Shown here: one piece after another, positions 8,477 through 18,476 of the stretch
Numbering within the stretch: position 1 is the first letter of the stretch
How the letters are laid out: each line of letters starts with the position of its first letter
From: Alteriqipengyuania lutimaris
Lineage (GTDB): Bacteria; Pseudomonadota; Alphaproteobacteria; Sphingomonadales; Sphingomonadaceae
Direction: 5' to 3'
Assembly: GCF_003363135.1 (NCBI RefSeq)
Contig: NZ_QRBB01000001.1
Location: 1,896,501 to 1,960,500, forward strand
DNA length: 64,000 bases
Notes under the pieces: generated by a model
The model's input: the letters and a program-made list of their open reading frames with translations, nothing else
What the model was told of the DNA's origin: nothing
Databases searched by the model: none
Program-made: the position numbers and the translations under genes

Positions 8477-9379
8477 TCAGGTCGCGTCGCTGGCGGTGGG
8501 GGAGGCCTGCACCGCGGCATCCTCCGAATGCGTCGGGCGCAGCGTGCTGAAGGCACGGTCGCCGCGCATCGCGCCGAACCAGCTGAACGGGTTCCAGGTG
8601 GCGCTGCCGTCGAGCGAGAAGGTGATGAATTCCGCGCGCCCGCCGATATTGGTCAGCGGGACCGGCCCGCCGAGGCCCTGGCGAGCCACCGAGGCGCGGC
8701 TGTCGGCCGAATAGTCGCGGTTGTCGCCCATCACGAAGACCGCGTCGTCGGGGACGAGGATCTCGTCGTAATTGTCGAGCGGCTGATCGGGCAGGGCCTC
8801 GATGATGAGGTAGCTGACGCCGTTGGGCATGGTCTCGCGCATGACCGGCACCTTGCACTTCTGCGTGCCGTCGGGCCCTTCGACCACCTGGAACTCCGGC
8901 TCGAGGCAGGGCGTGTTGAGGTCGAGCGGCAGCAGCATGTCGGGCTCCACTTCCTGGCGGACGGGCTGGCCGTTCAGGATGATCTGGCCGTCGCGCACCG
9001 CGATCCTGTCACCCGGCAGGCCGACGACGCGTTTGATGTAGTCCTCGTTGCGCTGCGGGTGCACCGGAATCACGATATCGCCGTATTCGGGCGTGCCGCC
9101 GAACAGGCGCCAGTCGCCGCGCGGCAGCAGGTGGAAGGTGATCGAGGACCAGTTGTAGCCGTAGGGATAGCGGGTGACGATCAGGTGGTCGCCCACCAGC
9201 AGGTTGGGCATCATGCTGGTCGACGGGATGAAGAACGGCTTGGCGACGAAACTGTGGAATGCCAGCACGGCGAGGATCATCAGCGCCAGCCCGCGCACTT
9301 CGGCGAACCAGTTGATGGAGTCTTTTTCGCCGTCGGTCTTTGCGGTGTCGGTATCGCTCATGCCGGAAACATTGCTCAT
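8477..9379 (-). CDS. lepB: Signal peptidase I
   Basis: Membrane-bound Ser/Lys protease that removes signal peptides of exported proteins on the periplasmic side. One N-terminal helix ([20 protein letters not shown]) leads into the catalytic Ser in [15 protein letters not shown]; the catalytic Lys lies in [13 protein letters not shown], and the family box [14 protein letters not shown] is near residue 220. The 300-residue length fits. The ATG at 9379 overlaps the acpS stop as ATGA, and a second Met lies 6 codons inside. Confidence 0.95.
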   Translation of the reverse strand: MSNVSGMSDTDTAKTDGEKDSINWFAEVRGLALMILAVLAFHSFVAKPFFIPSTSMMPNLLVGDHLIVTRYPYGYNWSSITFHLLPRGDWRLFGGTPEYGDIVIPVHPQRNEDYIKRVVGLPGDRIAVRDGQIILNGQPVRQEVEPDMLLPLDLNTPCLEPEFQVVEGPDGTQKCKVPVMRETMPNGVSYLIIEALPDQPLDNYDEILVPDDAVFVMGDNRDYSADSRASVARQGLGGPVPLTNIGGRAEFITFSLDGSATWNPFSWFGAMRGDRAFSTLRPTHSEDAAVQASPTASDAT

Positions 9380-9777
9380 AGGGGAAAGGCCTCGATAATC
9401 ACGAAGGCCTGCGCCCATGGGTGATCGTCGGTGAGGGTAAGGTGAACGTGGGCCACATGCCCCTCCGGCGTGATTTGCGCAAGCGCCTTGGCGGCACCGT
9501 GTGCCAGTTCGAGAGTGGGCGCGCCGCTGGGGGCGTTAACCACGCCGATATCCTTCATGTAGACGCCGCGCTGGAAACCGGTGCCGACCGCCTTGCTAAA
9601 GGCCTCCTTCGCGGCAAACCGCTTGGCGTAGGTGCCCGCAATGGTGAAGGGCCGCCGCCGCGCCTTGGCGCGCTCGGTTTCGGTGAAGACGCGGTTCTCG
9701 AACCGCTCGCCATAACGGTCGAGCGAGTTCTGGATGCGCTCGATATTGCACAGGTCGGAGCCGAGGCCGATGATCAT
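9376..9777 (-). CDS. acpS: Holo-[acyl-carrier-protein] synthase
   Basis: Transfers 4'-phosphopantetheine from CoA to apo-ACP. The 133-residue product starts [15 protein letters not shown] (first Mg-binding Asp) and has [14 protein letters not shown], the conserved KEA motif. It acts as a cytoplasmic trimer. The ATG at 9777 overlaps the stop of the preceding small membrane gene by 4 bases. AcpS next to pdxJ and lepB is a common alphaproteobacterial order, here interrupted by one small gene. Confidence 0.95.
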   Translation of the reverse strand: MIIGLGSDLCNIERIQNSLDRYGERFENRVFTETERAKARRRPFTIAGTYAKRFAAKEAFSKAVGTGFQRGVYMKDIGVVNAPSGAPTLELAHGAAKALAQITPEGHVAHVHLTLTDDHPWAQAFVIIEAFPL

Positions 9778-10043
9778 AGTCGTCCAAACATCGTAAGCGC
9801 AAAGAATGTGACAGCGAGAATATTCAACACAGTCATCATCCATAGGCCAAGAACACGCCATCTGGTGAAGCTGATCGCAAGGCCGAGGCCGATTCCAGCA
9901 GAGAATATGCTAGGCGTGGTAAAGTCATTGAAATAGGACGCTGAAGCGAGAGAGATCAGGAGCACAATAGCTGCAATTGGGAGGTTAAACGCGAGAAAGC
10001 ACCCTCGGTCGGTGAATTCTTCCAGTCGCTTGCTAAAGCTCAC
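9774..10043 (-). CDS. Small AT-rich membrane protein of unknown function
   Basis: 89 residues. After a charged start ([14 protein letters not shown]) there are about three hydrophobic segments: [33 protein letters not shown] and [20 protein letters not shown]. By eye, the gene is much less GC-rich than its neighbours and uses codons such as AAA and TTA that they avoid. Both ends overlap neighbouring genes by 4 bases (pdxJ stop upstream, acpS start downstream). This neat fit argues that it is a real, translated operon member and not debris. Family not recognised; recent acquisition is possible. Confidence 0.7.
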   Translation of the reverse strand: MSFSKRLEEFTDRGCFLAFNLPIAAIVLLISLASASYFNDFTTPSIFSAGIGLGLAISFTRWRVLGLWMMTVLNILAVTFFALTMFGRL

Positions 10044-10771
10044 CGCGCTTCGTCCATCAGCTCGCGCATCCGGCGGATCGCGGACTCGAGCCCTGTGAAG
10101 ATCGCCTCGCCCACGAGATAATGACCGATATTGAGCTCGGCGACCTGCGGGATCGCGGCGATCGGCTGCACGTTGTCGAAGGTCAGGCCGTGGCCCGCAT
10201 GGGGTTCGATCCCGTTCTTCGCTGCCAGTGCCGCCATGTCCGCGATCCTCTTCAATTCCACCGCGCGCGCCTCGCCGGTTGCATGCGCATATTCGCCGGT
10301 GTGGAACTCTACCACGGGCGCGCCTAGGCGCATGGCCGCTTCGAGCTGTGCCGGATGGGCTTCGATGAACAGCGAGACGCGAATCCCTGCGTCCTTCAGC
10401 TCGGTCACGATCGGCGCGAGCTGGTTGTGCAGGCCCGCCGCGTCGAGCCCGCCCTCGGTCGTACGCTCCTCGCGCTTTTCGGGGACGATGCAGGCGGCGT
10501 GCGGCTGATGGCGCAGCGCGATCTTCAGCATTTCCTCGGTCGCTGCCATTTCGAGGTTGAGCGGCAGGTCGGTCGCATCCTGAATACGCTTGAGATCGTC
10601 GTCGCGGATATGGCGGCGGTCTTCGCGCAGGTGCGCGGTGATCCCGTCGCCGCCCACCGCCGCGACGATTTCCGCCGCGCGGACGGGATCGGGATGATCG
10701 CCGCCGCGCGCGTTCCTGATGGTTGCGACATGGTCGATATTGACGCCGAGGCGGAGCTTGTTGTCTGTCAT
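10040..10771 (-). CDS. pdxJ: Pyridoxine 5'-phosphate synthase
   Basis: Last step of the DXP-dependent vitamin B6 route, condensing 1-deoxyxylulose 5-phosphate with 3-amino-2-oxopropyl phosphate. The 243-residue TIM barrel shows [17 protein letters not shown] at the N-terminus, [26 protein letters not shown] and the phosphate-binding end [11 protein letters not shown] and LNIGHYLVG. The ATG at 10771 overlaps the stop of the serine hydrolase gene (ATGA). The longer frame starting 18 bases earlier lies inside that gene. Confidence 0.96.
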   Translation of the reverse strand: MTDNKLRLGVNIDHVATIRNARGGDHPDPVRAAEIVAAVGGDGITAHLREDRRHIRDDDLKRIQDATDLPLNLEMAATEEMLKIALRHQPHAACIVPEKREERTTEGGLDAAGLHNQLAPIVTELKDAGIRVSLFIEAHPAQLEAAMRLGAPVVEFHTGEYAHATGEARAVELKRIADMAALAAKNGIEPHAGHGLTFDNVQPIAAIPQVAELNIGHYLVGEAIFTGLESAIRRMRELMDEAR

Positions 10772-11934
10772 GCAGGCTCCTGCTCGCACGCCGCGAGGCT
10801 CAGCATGTCGTGCGAGAAACCCGCGCCCTGCCAGACCTCGCCGAAATCGAAATCACCTTCGCCTTGGTCGGTGAAGATGGAGAGAGCGACGCCGACCATG
10901 GGCAGGATGAAATTGCGCACCTGCACACCGCCGATCGCGCCCCGACGCTCGACGACCCGTACCGGAGCTTCGCAGCCTTTCAGTGGCACTTCGAACACCC
11001 ATTGGCCGAGCGCCATGTAGCCGAGGTCCGGCTGGCCGTTCCACATGGCCTCCAGGGCATCGGGGCCGAGCAACTTGCCGCTGAGCAGGGCCAGATCGAA
11101 CTTCACCATGTCGGCAGGCGTGCCGTAGAGCGCGCCGCTGGCCCCATATTGCGCCAGGTCCTGCGCGGCTTCGGGCGCGCCTGCCGAAAAGCCCGGGACC
11201 GTCGGCTCGGATGCGGGAAAAGCGCCGAGGGTGGAGATGCCGGCGGGCTCGGCGATCCGCTTCGCCACGAGCTCGCGCCAGGGCTGCCCGGCCACCCGTT
11301 CGAGCAGCGCGCCCAGCACGATATAATCGCAGTTGTTGTAAGACCATTCGCCGCCTGGCTGCCCGGTCGGCGCTCCGGCGCAGTAGGTCAGCGGGTCGAT
11401 GCCCGAATCCGGGCGGTAGAACGCGGGGATCTCTTCGTCGTCCGCTGCAGTGCTGGGGTTGGGAAACCCGCTCTGGTGGCGCAAGACTTGCTCCACCGTC
11501 GCAGTGCCTGCGTTGGCCGAGGCGAAATCGGGCAGGTAGCGGGAAATCGGCTGGCCAAGATCGATGGTGCCCGCATCGACCTGCTGCATTAAGAGGGTGG
11601 CAACGACCTGCTTGGTGACAGAGGCCCAGCGCCATTTCTGCCCGGCTGTGCGCTGGGTCCCGTCCGCATTCTGTGCTGCAGATACGATGACCGGCGATTG
11701 GAAATACACGTGCCCGATGGCCATTTCGCCGCTGAAACCTGTGTCGCGCGCAATGTCGCGCCAGCCTGTCACGACGGCGGCGACGCGCTGGTCGGCGATG
11801 CGCACATCCTCGGGCACCGGACGCGGGTTGGCAGGGGCGGGGGCCGGTATCAGCCGCGGCGCCGGCTGCTCCTGCGCGTGGGCGGGGGCTGCAAGGCAGG
11901 CGGTTGCAGCCAGCGCGAGGAGGACCCGTCTCAC
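10768..11934 (-). CDS. Exported beta-lactamase-family serine hydrolase (class C-like)
   Basis: 388 residues with a clear signal peptide ([20 protein letters not shown], cleavage after AHA). The active-site SxxK is in [13 protein letters not shown], the YxN motif is in [17 protein letters not shown], and a Gly-rich stretch near the C-terminus ([12 protein letters not shown]) takes the place of KTG. Proteins of this family include D-aminopeptidases, esterases and penicillin-binding homologues, so antibiotic resistance is not implied. Its position inside the pyrE-pdxJ operon with 4-base overlaps on both sides means co-expression, not necessarily a shared pathway. Confidence 0.85.
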   Translation of the reverse strand: MRRVLLALAATACLAAPAHAQEQPAPRLIPAPAPANPRPVPEDVRIADQRVAAVVTGWRDIARDTGFSGEMAIGHVYFQSPVIVSAAQNADGTQRTAGQKWRWASVTKQVVATLLMQQVDAGTIDLGQPISRYLPDFASANAGTATVEQVLRHQSGFPNPSTAADDEEIPAFYRPDSGIDPLTYCAGAPTGQPGGEWSYNNCDYIVLGALLERVAGQPWRELVAKRIAEPAGISTLGAFPASEPTVPGFSAGAPEAAQDLAQYGASGALYGTPADMVKFDLALLSGKLLGPDALEAMWNGQPDLGYMALGQWVFEVPLKGCEAPVRVVERRGAIGGVQVRNFILPMVGVALSIFTDQGEGDFDFGEVWQGAGFSHDMLSLAACEQEPA

Positions 11935-12512
11935 TTCTTCCGGCTCCCCGGCTTGGTGACGGGCACCGCGGCCAGATCAGCCGGGACGTCGCCATCCGCA
12001 TAGGTCGGGAACGACAGCTGGATCAGCGGGTAGAACGGCACGCCGAGCTCCGCCTCGCCCGATGACCGGTCGACGAGAGCGGCCTCTGCAATCACCTCGC
12101 CACCTTCGCGCTCGACCGCCTCGATCGCCTCGCGGCTCGACTTGCCGGTGGTGACGACGTCTTCCACCATCAGCACCTTCGCGCCCTTTTCCAGCGCGAA
12201 ACCGCGCCGCAGCTCGAACGTGCCTTCGGGGCGTTCGAGGAAGATCGCGTTCTTGCCCAACGCGCGGCCCATCTCGTGCCCGATGATGAGGCCGCCCATC
12301 GCCGGGCTGACCACGACATCGATCTTGTTGCGGATGTCGCGCGGGATCTTCTGGCTGAGCGCGAAGGCCATGCGGCTCGCACGTTCGGGGTCCATCAGCA
12401 CCCGCGCGCATTGCAGGTAATGGGCCGAATGGCGGCCCGAGCTGAGCAGGAAATGCCCTTCGAGCAGGGCATCGCATCCGCGCAACTCGCCGATGATTTC
12501 TTCTTCGGTCAT
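11931..12512 (-). CDS. pyrE: Orotate phosphoribosyltransferase
   Basis: Converts orotate and PRPP to orotidine 5'-phosphate in pyrimidine synthesis. 193 residues with the PRPP-binding motif VLMVEDVVTTGKSS (near 114-127), and the flexible loop region near residues 88-104. It is the first gene of the minus-strand operon and is divergent from the cytochrome oxidase operon; pyrC, another pyrimidine gene, lies separately at 31.1 kb. The start at 12512 was chosen from the family N-terminus TEEEIIGELRGCDALLEGHF. Confidence 0.95.
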   Translation of the reverse strand: MTEEEIIGELRGCDALLEGHFLLSSGRHSAHYLQCARVLMDPERASRMAFALSQKIPRDIRNKIDVVVSPAMGGLIIGHEMGRALGKNAIFLERPEGTFELRRGFALEKGAKVLMVEDVVTTGKSSREAIEAVEREGGEVIAEAALVDRSSGEAELGVPFYPLIQLSFPTYADGDVPADLAAVPVTKPGSRKK

Positions 12513-12829
12513 GTCCGGTCAGGCTCCGTTTGGCCGGTTGGGGCTGGCTCGTTTGTCGATGGAGACCGCGTTGTCCATAGTTTTTGCCCGTGACCGGGTC
12601 CCTGCGCGCTCCTGTTCCAGCTCATCATAGCCGTGCCCTCATGCCAGATGCTTCGAAAATCCGGAAAAGGTCTTGCGCCTAACGCATTGGACGACCCGTG
12701 AATTACGGGATAGAGGCGCTTGAGAGTCGCGGCAAGCGCGCCTATAGCGCGAGCCCAATTCAGGTGCAGACAGCCGTTCCCGGCGGTTTTGCGCGAATTT
12801 CTTCCGCTTCGAAGGAAAGCAGACCGACA
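12513..12829. other. Divergent intergenic region between pyrE and ctaC
   Basis: 317 bases without a gene separate the two divergent operons. A good promoter for ctaC lies at 12720-12748 and an AAGGAAAG ribosome site at about 12812-12819. An open frame beginning at 12698 is continuous with ctaC, but the part before 12830 has no ribosome site and lacks the features expected of a mature or signal sequence. No convincing promoter for pyrE was recognised by eye. Confidence 0.6.
12720..12748 (+). promoter_or_regulatory. Predicted sigma-70 promoter of the cta operon
   Basis: A -35 box TTGAGA at 12720-12725 is separated by 17 bases from a -10 box TATAGC at 12743-12748. This is the best match in the divergent region and leaves a leader of about 75 bases before ctaC. 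Prediction by eye only. Confidence 0.5.
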
Positions 12830-13966
12830 ATGCCAATTGCCGCCACCATCCGCGATATCCGCCATCTCGTCCTCGGGCTGCTCGCCCTTGCAGGTCTGAT
12901 GCTGGCCTCGCAGAGCGCATTTGCCGCCGCTCCCGACGTTGCCGCGCCGGAGACTGCGGCCGAAGCTTCGGGCGAAGCGGCCGCGGATGGCGAGGCCGCA
13001 ACCGACAAGGCTGCTGCCGATGCGGAAGGCTCCTACGAGCATCTCGGGCCGGAATGGATCAAGGGCCAGCCGACCTCCTTCGAAGACGATCCCTGGAAAA
13101 GCACGCAGTTCCAGGACCAGTACACCGACAACGGCAATTACGCGAAGTGGATGAACACCTATATCCTGACGCCAGTGATCGTCGTCATCAGCGCGTTCGT
13201 GTTCTTCCTGCTGCTGGTCGTGGTGGTCCGCTATCGCCGCCGCGAGGGGCGCGAACCTTCGCGCACCACGCACAACACGCTGGTCGAAGTCGTCTGGACG
13301 ATCGTGCCCGTGCTGATCCTGATTGCGATCGCCGTGCCTTCGATCACGCTGCTTGCGCGCCAGTACGAGACGCCGCCGGCCGATGCGATCACCATCAAGG
13401 CGACCGGTTACCAGTGGTACTGGGGCTATACCTATCCCGACCAGGGCGGGTTCGAGGTGATTTCGAACATGCTGCCCGAAGAAGAGGCGCTGTCGCGCGG
13501 CCTCCCCGGCCAGCTCGCGGTGGACAACCGCATGGTCGTGCCCGTGGGTGTGCCGCTGCGCATCCAGACCTTCGGCGCGGACGTGATCCACTCCTTCGCC
13601 GTGCCCAGCCTGTGGTTCAAGCTCGACGCCATTCCGGGCCGCCTGAACGAGCGCCTGCTGACGATCGACGAGCCGGGCATCTATTACGGCCAGTGTTCCG
13701 AACTGTGCGGCGCGCGCCATGCCTACATGCCGATCGCGATCGAGGCGGTCCCGATGGATCGCTGGCGCCAGTGGGTCCTGTCGAAGGGCGGCAGCTTCGG
13801 CGAGGATGCCGAGACGAGCGAAGCGATGGACATCCAGGCGCCCGCGAGCGCAGCCGACGGCGCACCGGCGGCGGGTGGCGCTCCGACCGCGGCTGATGAT
13901 GGCGGCACCGCGCCTTCCGCTCCGCTCGACGCATCCGAGGCGGACGGGGCCCAAAGCACCAATTGA
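12830..13966 (+). CDS. ctaC: Cytochrome c oxidase subunit II
   Basis: Carries the CuA centre that accepts electrons from cytochrome c. The 378-residue product from ATG 12830 (AAGGAAAG upstream) has a signal peptide ending near QSAFA, an acidic Ala-rich linker, two membrane helices (VIVVISAFVFFLLLVVVVRY and VVWTIVPVLILIAIAVPSI) and a periplasmic cupredoxin domain. The CuA ligands are visible: DVIHSF, then GQCSELCGARHAYM with two Cys, His and Met. TGYQWYWGYTYP is the aromatic electron-entry patch. A low-complexity Ala/Gly tail (about 50 residues) follows. First gene of the operon. Confidence 0.97.
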   Translation: MPIAATIRDIRHLVLGLLALAGLMLASQSAFAAAPDVAAPETAAEASGEAAADGEAATDKAAADAEGSYEHLGPEWIKGQPTSFEDDPWKSTQFQDQYTDNGNYAKWMNTYILTPVIVVISAFVFFLLLVVVVRYRRREGREPSRTTHNTLVEVVWTIVPVLILIAIAVPSITLLARQYETPPADAITIKATGYQWYWGYTYPDQGGFEVISNMLPEEEALSRGLPGQLAVDNRMVVPVGVPLRIQTFGADVIHSFAVPSLWFKLDAIPGRLNERLLTIDEPGIYYGQCSELCGARHAYMPIAIEAVPMDRWRQWVLSKGGSFGEDAETSEAMDIQAPASAADGAPAAGGAPTAADDGGTAPSAPLDASEADGAQSTN

Positions 13967-14025
13967 CGGCGCACGCCCGACACGCAATTTGACCGATTAG
14001 CAGAACCGAAGAGAACAGAAGCGAC

Positions 14026-15750
14026 ATGGCAACCACCGCTGACACCTTCCAGGCCCACGATGATGCGCACGACCATCACGATGCGGACCACAAGCCGGGC
14101 TTCTTCGCCCGCTGGTTCATGTCGACCAACCACAAGGATATCGGCACGCTCTACCTGATCTTCGCGATCTGCGCGGGGATCATCGGCGGTGCGATTTCGG
14201 GCATCATGCGCGCCGAGCTCGCCGAGCCGGGCGTCCAGTATCTCAGCTGGTGGGCGCAGCTGCTGGGCGGCGGTGCGGACGTCGATACCGCGCTCCACAT
14301 GTGGAACGTGTTCATCACCGCGCACGGCCTGATCATGGTGTTCTTCATGGTCATGCCCGCGATGATCGGCGGTTTCGGCAACTGGTTCGTCCCGCTGATG
14401 ATCGGCGCGCCGGACATGGCCTTCCCGCGCATGAACAACGTGTCGTTCTGGCTGACCGTGGCGGGCTTCTTCTCGCTGCTGTTCTCGATGTTCGTCCCCG
14501 GCGGCATCGGTCCGGGCGCGGGCACGGGCTGGACGGTCTATGCGCCGCTTTCGACCAGCGGTTCGGTCGGCCCGGCGGTCGACTTCGCGATTTTCTCGCT
14601 CCACCTCGCGGGCGCAGGCTCGATCCTGGGCGCGACCAACTTCATCACCACCATCTTCAACATGCGTGCGCCGGGCATGACCCTGCACAAGATGCCGCTG
14701 TTCGTGTGGTCGGTGCTGGTCACCGCCTTCCTGCTCCTGCTGGCGCTGCCGGTTCTTGCCGCCGCGATCACGATGCTGATCACAGACCGTAACTTCGGCA
14801 CCACCTTCTTCGATCCGACCGGTGGTGGCGATCCTGTGCTCTACCAGCACCTGTTCTGGTTCTTCGGCCACCCCGAGGTGTACATCATGATCCTGCCGGG
14901 CTTCGGCATGATCAGCCAGATCGTGGCAACCTTCAGCCGCAAGCCGGTGTTCGGCTATCTCGGCATGGCCTACGCCATGGTCGCGATCGGCGTGGTCGGT
15001 TTCATCGTGTGGGCGCACCACATGTATACCGTCGGCCTCGACGTGAACACGAAGATGTACTTCACCGCAGCGACCATGGTCATCGCGGTGCCGACCGGCG
15101 TGAAGATCTTCAGCTGGATCGCCACGATGTGGGGCGGCAGCCTGGAGTTCAAGTCGCCGATGGTGTGGGCGATGGGCTTCATCTTCCTGTTCACCGTGGG
15201 CGGCGTGACCGGCGTCGTGCTTGCCAATGGCGGCATCGACGACAACCTGCACGACACCTACTACGTCGTCGCGCACTTCCACTACGTGCTGTCGATGGGC
15301 GCGGTCTTCTCGATCTTCGCGGGCTTCTACTACTGGTTCCCGAAGATGAGCGGCCGCTGGCACTCCGAACTGCTCGCCCACATCCACTTCTGGGTGTTCT
15401 TCATCGGGGTGAACATCATCTTCTTCCCGATGCACTTCCTCGGCGTGCAGGGCATGCCGCGCCGCTACCCCGACTATGTGGAGGCCTTCGCCTTCTGGAA
15501 CGAGGTTGCGACCTTCGGCTACGTCGTGACGGCGGTGTCGGTGGTGATCTTCTTCGCCAACCTCGTCTACGCCTTCACGGCGGGCAAGCGGGCCGAGGCG
15601 AACTACTGGGGCCCGGGTGCGACGACCCTCGAATGGTCGCTGTCGAGCCCGCCGCCGTTCCACCAGTTCGAGACGCTGCCGGTGATCGAGGATCACCACG
15701 ACTACCACGATCACCTGCCGCGCGGCGATGCGAAGCCCGCGACGGCGTGA
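14026..15750 (+). CDS. ctaD: Cytochrome c oxidase subunit I (aa3-type)
   Basis: Catalytic heme-copper subunit, 574 residues and about 12 membrane helices. The His-rich N-terminus ([14 protein letters not shown]) is followed by [14 protein letters not shown]. The CuB/His-Tyr centre is in [20 protein letters not shown]; the HPEVY Glu marks an A-type proton channel. [19 protein letters not shown] carries the other CuB histidines, and [17 protein letters not shown] carries the axial heme ligands. It follows ctaC after 59 bases. The A-type residues and the ctaB neighbour point to an aa3 enzyme using heme A. Confidence 0.98.
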   Translation: MATTADTFQAHDDAHDHHDADHKPGFFARWFMSTNHKDIGTLYLIFAICAGIIGGAISGIMRAELAEPGVQYLSWWAQLLGGGADVDTALHMWNVFITAHGLIMVFFMVMPAMIGGFGNWFVPLMIGAPDMAFPRMNNVSFWLTVAGFFSLLFSMFVPGGIGPGAGTGWTVYAPLSTSGSVGPAVDFAIFSLHLAGAGSILGATNFITTIFNMRAPGMTLHKMPLFVWSVLVTAFLLLLALPVLAAAITMLITDRNFGTTFFDPTGGGDPVLYQHLFWFFGHPEVYIMILPGFGMISQIVATFSRKPVFGYLGMAYAMVAIGVVGFIVWAHHMYTVGLDVNTKMYFTAATMVIAVPTGVKIFSWIATMWGGSLEFKSPMVWAMGFIFLFTVGGVTGVVLANGGIDDNLHDTYYVVAHFHYVLSMGAVFSIFAGFYYWFPKMSGRWHSELLAHIHFWVFFIGVNIIFFPMHFLGVQGMPRRYPDYVEAFAFWNEVATFGYVVTAVSVVIFFANLVYAFTAGKRAEANYWGPGATTLEWSLSSPPPFHQFETLPVIEDHHDYHDHLPRGDAKPATA

Positions 15751-15760
15751 CCGGATGTTT

Positions 15761-15785
15761 CCGCCCGCACCCCGTGTGCGGGCGG
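15761..15785 (+). other. Strong intra-operon hairpin after ctaD
   Basis: A perfect 10-bp stem, CCGCCCGCAC and GTGCGGGCGG, encloses a 5-base loop 11 bases after the ctaD stop. There is no T-run, so it is not a canonical terminator. It may protect the 3' end of the ctaC-ctaD message or reduce read-through into the assembly genes; this is inference. Confidence 0.5.
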
Positions 15786-15851
15786 ACGACATGATCGGCG
15801 GTCGGGGAGGGCACCAAGCCGCCCCGGATCGCCCGCGATAAAGATCGAGCA

Positions 15852-16799
15852 ATGACCACGACGACGACCCTTATCACGCCGACCGCAGCGACGCCGATGT
15901 CGAGCCATTGGCGCGACTTCCTCGCGCTGACGAAGCCGGGCGTGGTGCGGCTGGTCGTCTTCACCGGGCTGTGCGGCCTGCTCGCCGCGCCGGGCAGCAT
16001 CAACCCCGTACTCGGCTTCACCGCGATCCTGTGCATCGCGCTTGCCGCCGGTGGCGCCGCGGCCTTCAACCAGTGGTACGAGGCCGACCTCGACGCGCTG
16101 ATGAAGCGCACCGCGAAGCGCCCGCTGCCCGCAGGCCGGGTCAGCAGGAACGATGCGCGCGATTTCGCCGCGGTCCTGTGCGGTGCCTCGGTCCTGACCA
16201 TGGGGCTAGCCATCGGATGGCTCGCCGCCGCGATCCTCGCGGTGTCGATCTTCTACTACGTCGTCGTCTACACGATGTGGCTCAAGCCGCGGACACCGCA
16301 GAACATCGTCGTCGGGGGCGGGGCAGGGGCCTTTCCGCCGCTGATCGGCTGGGTCGCGGTCTCGGGCGACATCACGCTGACGCCGGTGCTCCTGTTCGCG
16401 ATCATCTTCTTCTGGACCCCGCCGCATTTCTGGGCGCTCGCGATGTTCGTGAAAAGCGATTACGCCAAGGCGGGCGTGCCGATGATGCCCGTGGTGCATG
16501 GCGAGCGTGCGACGCGCCACCAGATCCTCGCCTATTCGCTGTTCATGGTCCCGCTCGCCGCAGCGCCCTGGTATCTCGGCACCGCCGGGATCATCTATGG
16601 CGCAGCCTCGCTCGCGCTGACCGGCTTCTTCGCCGCCCTGTCGGTGCCGGTGGGCCTTCGCACGTCGAGCGATGGCGACACGATGAAGCCCGAAAAGCGG
16701 CTGTTCGCCTATTCGATCATCTACCTGTTCGCGCTGTTCGCCGCGCTGGTAGTGGACCGCGTGATGCAGAATGCCGGACTGATCGGAGGTGTCGCATGA
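15852..16799 (+). CDS. ctaB: Protoheme IX farnesyltransferase (heme O synthase)
   Basis: Integral membrane UbiA-family prenyltransferase that adds a farnesyl group to heme B, giving heme O, the precursor of heme A for the oxidase encoded beside it. 315 residues with the first Asp-rich motif [19 protein letters not shown] and a second region GFFAALSVP...[22 protein letters not shown]-type motif appears as [12 protein letters not shown]. About nine helices. The stop overlaps the next start as ATGA. Confidence 0.96.
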   Translation: MTTTTTLITPTAATPMSSHWRDFLALTKPGVVRLVVFTGLCGLLAAPGSINPVLGFTAILCIALAAGGAAAFNQWYEADLDALMKRTAKRPLPAGRVSRNDARDFAAVLCGASVLTMGLAIGWLAAAILAVSIFYYVVVYTMWLKPRTPQNIVVGGGAGAFPPLIGWVAVSGDITLTPVLLFAIIFFWTPPHFWALAMFVKSDYAKAGVPMMPVVHGERATRHQILAYSLFMVPLAAAPWYLGTAGIIYGAASLALTGFFAALSVPVGLRTSSDGDTMKPEKRLFAYSIIYLFALFAALVVDRVMQNAGLIGGVA

Positions 16800-16948
16800 C
16801 CGATCCCAACCGTCCCAATCGGATGACTCCCGAAGAGGAAGAGCGTTTCAAGAAAGCCCGTAAGGGTCGCAACCTCGCCATCGGTGCGGTGCTGCTGTTC
16901 TTCGTTGTGCTGTTCTACGCCATCACCATCGTGCGGATGGGTGACTGA
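16796..16948 (+). CDS. Small single-helix protein of the oxidase operon (CoxF-like position)
   Basis: 50 residues, starting [20 protein letters not shown] and ending with one membrane helix ([20 protein letters not shown]) and the tail VRMGD. Its ATG overlaps the ctaB stop and its stop overlaps the ctaG ATG, so translation is coupled on both sides. Alphaproteobacterial oxidase operons commonly carry such a short membrane protein between ctaB and ctaG; an assembly role is assumed, not shown. Confidence 0.85.
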   Translation: MTDPNRPNRMTPEEEERFKKARKGRNLAIGAVLLFFVVLFYAITIVRMGD

Positions 16949-17532
16949 TGGCTTTCGCATCCTCCACTCTCTCGCTCGAACAGAAGAACCTGCGGCTCGG
17001 CCTCATGGCGCTGATCGCCGCGGCGGCGATGGTGGGCGTCGGCTTTGCCGCGGTTCCGATGTACCGCCTGTTCTGCCAGGTCACCGGCTTTGCCGGGACG
17101 ACGCAGGTCGCGTCCGAAACGCAAGCCGCCGAGGCGGAGCGTGCGGCCGCGATCGCAGGCGCACCGCCGATCTCGATCCGCTTCGATGCGAGCACGGCGC
17201 GCGACATGCCCTGGACCTTCGCGCCGGTGCACACGACCGACACCATCCGGATCGGTACCCGCGACCTCGCCTTCTACACCGCGCGCAATAATGCCGACGT
17301 GCCGATCACCGGCACCGCGACCTTCAATGTCGAGCCCGAGCAGGCTGCCCCCTATTTCAACAAGATCCAGTGCTTCTGCTTCACCGAGCAGACGTTGCAG
17401 GCGGGCGAGGAAGTACGGATGCCCGTATTGTTCTACGTCGATCCGGCGGCACTCGACGATCCGAACATGGAAGGCGTGGAGCAGATTACGCTGAGCTACA
17501 CCTTCCACCGCAAACCACCCGAAGAGAGCTGA
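16948..17532 (+). CDS. ctaG: Cytochrome c oxidase assembly protein CtaG/Cox11
   Basis: Membrane-anchored copper chaperone that delivers copper to the CuB site of subunit I. 194 residues: one N-terminal helix (LRLGLMALIAAAAMVGVGFA) followed by VPMYRLFCQVTGFAGTTQ and a periplasmic domain with the copper-binding CFCF motif in FNKIQCFCFTEQTL and the terminal signature ITLSYTFHR. Starts on the last base of the preceding small gene. Confidence 0.96.
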   Translation: MAFASSTLSLEQKNLRLGLMALIAAAAMVGVGFAAVPMYRLFCQVTGFAGTTQVASETQAAEAERAAAIAGAPPISIRFDASTARDMPWTFAPVHTTDTIRIGTRDLAFYTARNNADVPITGTATFNVEPEQAAPYFNKIQCFCFTEQTLQAGEEVRMPVLFYVDPAALDDPNMEGVEQITLSYTFHRKPPEES

Positions 17533-17594
17533 CCCTCTGGACCACCGCGAACCGCCCCGGTATGGGCGGAGCCGCTGACAAGGAAAGACGAAAC

Positions 17595-18476
17595 ATGGCC
17601 GGCGCCAAGAACCACGACTATCACATTCTCGCCCCCGACATCTGGCCGTTCGCCGGTGCGCTGTCGGCGCTCGTCTTCACCACCGGCATGGTGATGTTCA
17701 TGCACAGCGATGGCGAGGCGTTTCCGGAAGGCGCATGGTACGTCGTCCTGGGCCTGGGTATTGCCGGCCTGATCGCGACCTTCTGGGGCTGGTTTTCCAA
17801 GATCATCAACGAAGCGCATGCGGGCGATCACACGCCGGTGGTGCAGCTGCACATGCGGTACGGGATGATCCTGTTCATCCTGTCCGAAGTGATGTTCTTC
17901 GTCGGGTGGTTCTGGTCCTTCTTCGATTTCGCGCTGTTTCCCGCCCCGCTCGAGATGATTGCCGAAGGCACGTGGCAGAACCTCATCGGTCAGGAAGGCG
18001 CAGCAATGCTGGCCACCTTCCCGCCAGAAGGCTTGCACGTGATCGACGCTTTCGACCTGCCGCTGATCAACACGCTGATCCTGCTGTGCTCGGGCACGAC
18101 CGTCACCTGGGCGCACCACAGCCTGATCAATGGCGACCGCGAAGGCCTCAAGATGGGCCTGTGGGCGACCATCGCGCTCGGCGTGCTGTTCACCAGCATC
18201 CAAGCATACGAATATCTGGAAGCGCCCTTCGGCTTCGGCGGCAACACCTATTCGAGCGCCTTCTACATGGCGACGGGCTTCCACGGTTTCCACGTGCTGG
18301 TCGGCACGATTTTCCTGATCGTCTGCCTGCGCCGCGCCTATCTGGGCCACTTCACGCCGCGCCAGCATTTCGGTTTCGAAGCCGCCGCCTGGTACTGGCA
18401 CTTCGTCGACGTGGTATGGCTGTTCCTGTTCATCACCGTCTATGTCTGGGGTGGCTGGGGCGCCGAAGTCCACTAA
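17595..18476 (+). CDS. ctaE: Cytochrome c oxidase subunit III
   Basis: 293-residue, seven-helix subunit that stabilises the catalytic core. The start at 17595 has AAGGAAAG about 7 bases upstream and gives the family N-terminus AGAKNHDYHILAPDIWPF. Conserved stretches include MRYGMILFILSEVMFFVGWF, TVTWAHHSL, ATGFHGFHVLVGTIFL and WYWHFVDVVWLFLF. The stop codon TAA shares one base with the ATG of the following DUF983 gene (TAATG). Confidence 0.97.
   Translation: MAGAKNHDYHILAPDIWPFAGALSALVFTTGMVMFMHSDGEAFPEGAWYVVLGLGIAGLIATFWGWFSKIINEAHAGDHTPVVQLHMRYGMILFILSEVMFFVGWFWSFFDFALFPAPLEMIAEGTWQNLIGQEGAAMLATFPPEGLHVIDAFDLPLINTLILLCSGTTVTWAHHSLINGDREGLKMGLWATIALGVLFTSIQAYEYLEAPFGFGGNTYSSAFYMATGFHGFHVLVGTIFLIVCLRRAYLGHFTPRQHFGFEAAAWYWHFVDVVWLFLFITVYVWGGWGAEVH

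Noticed and set aside
10768..11934. Beta-lactamase-like gene as an antibiotic-resistance gene
   Set aside because: The family includes esterases and peptidases, the canonical KTG motif is not clear, and the gene is part of a housekeeping operon.
12698..12829. An N-terminal extension of ctaC by 44 codons
   Set aside because: No ribosome site precedes it, and it contains the predicted promoter; the ATG at 12830 gives a proper signal peptide.
15761..15785. Terminator splitting the cta operon after ctaD
   Set aside because: There is no T-run after the hairpin, and ctaB and the later genes continue without a recognisable new promoter.
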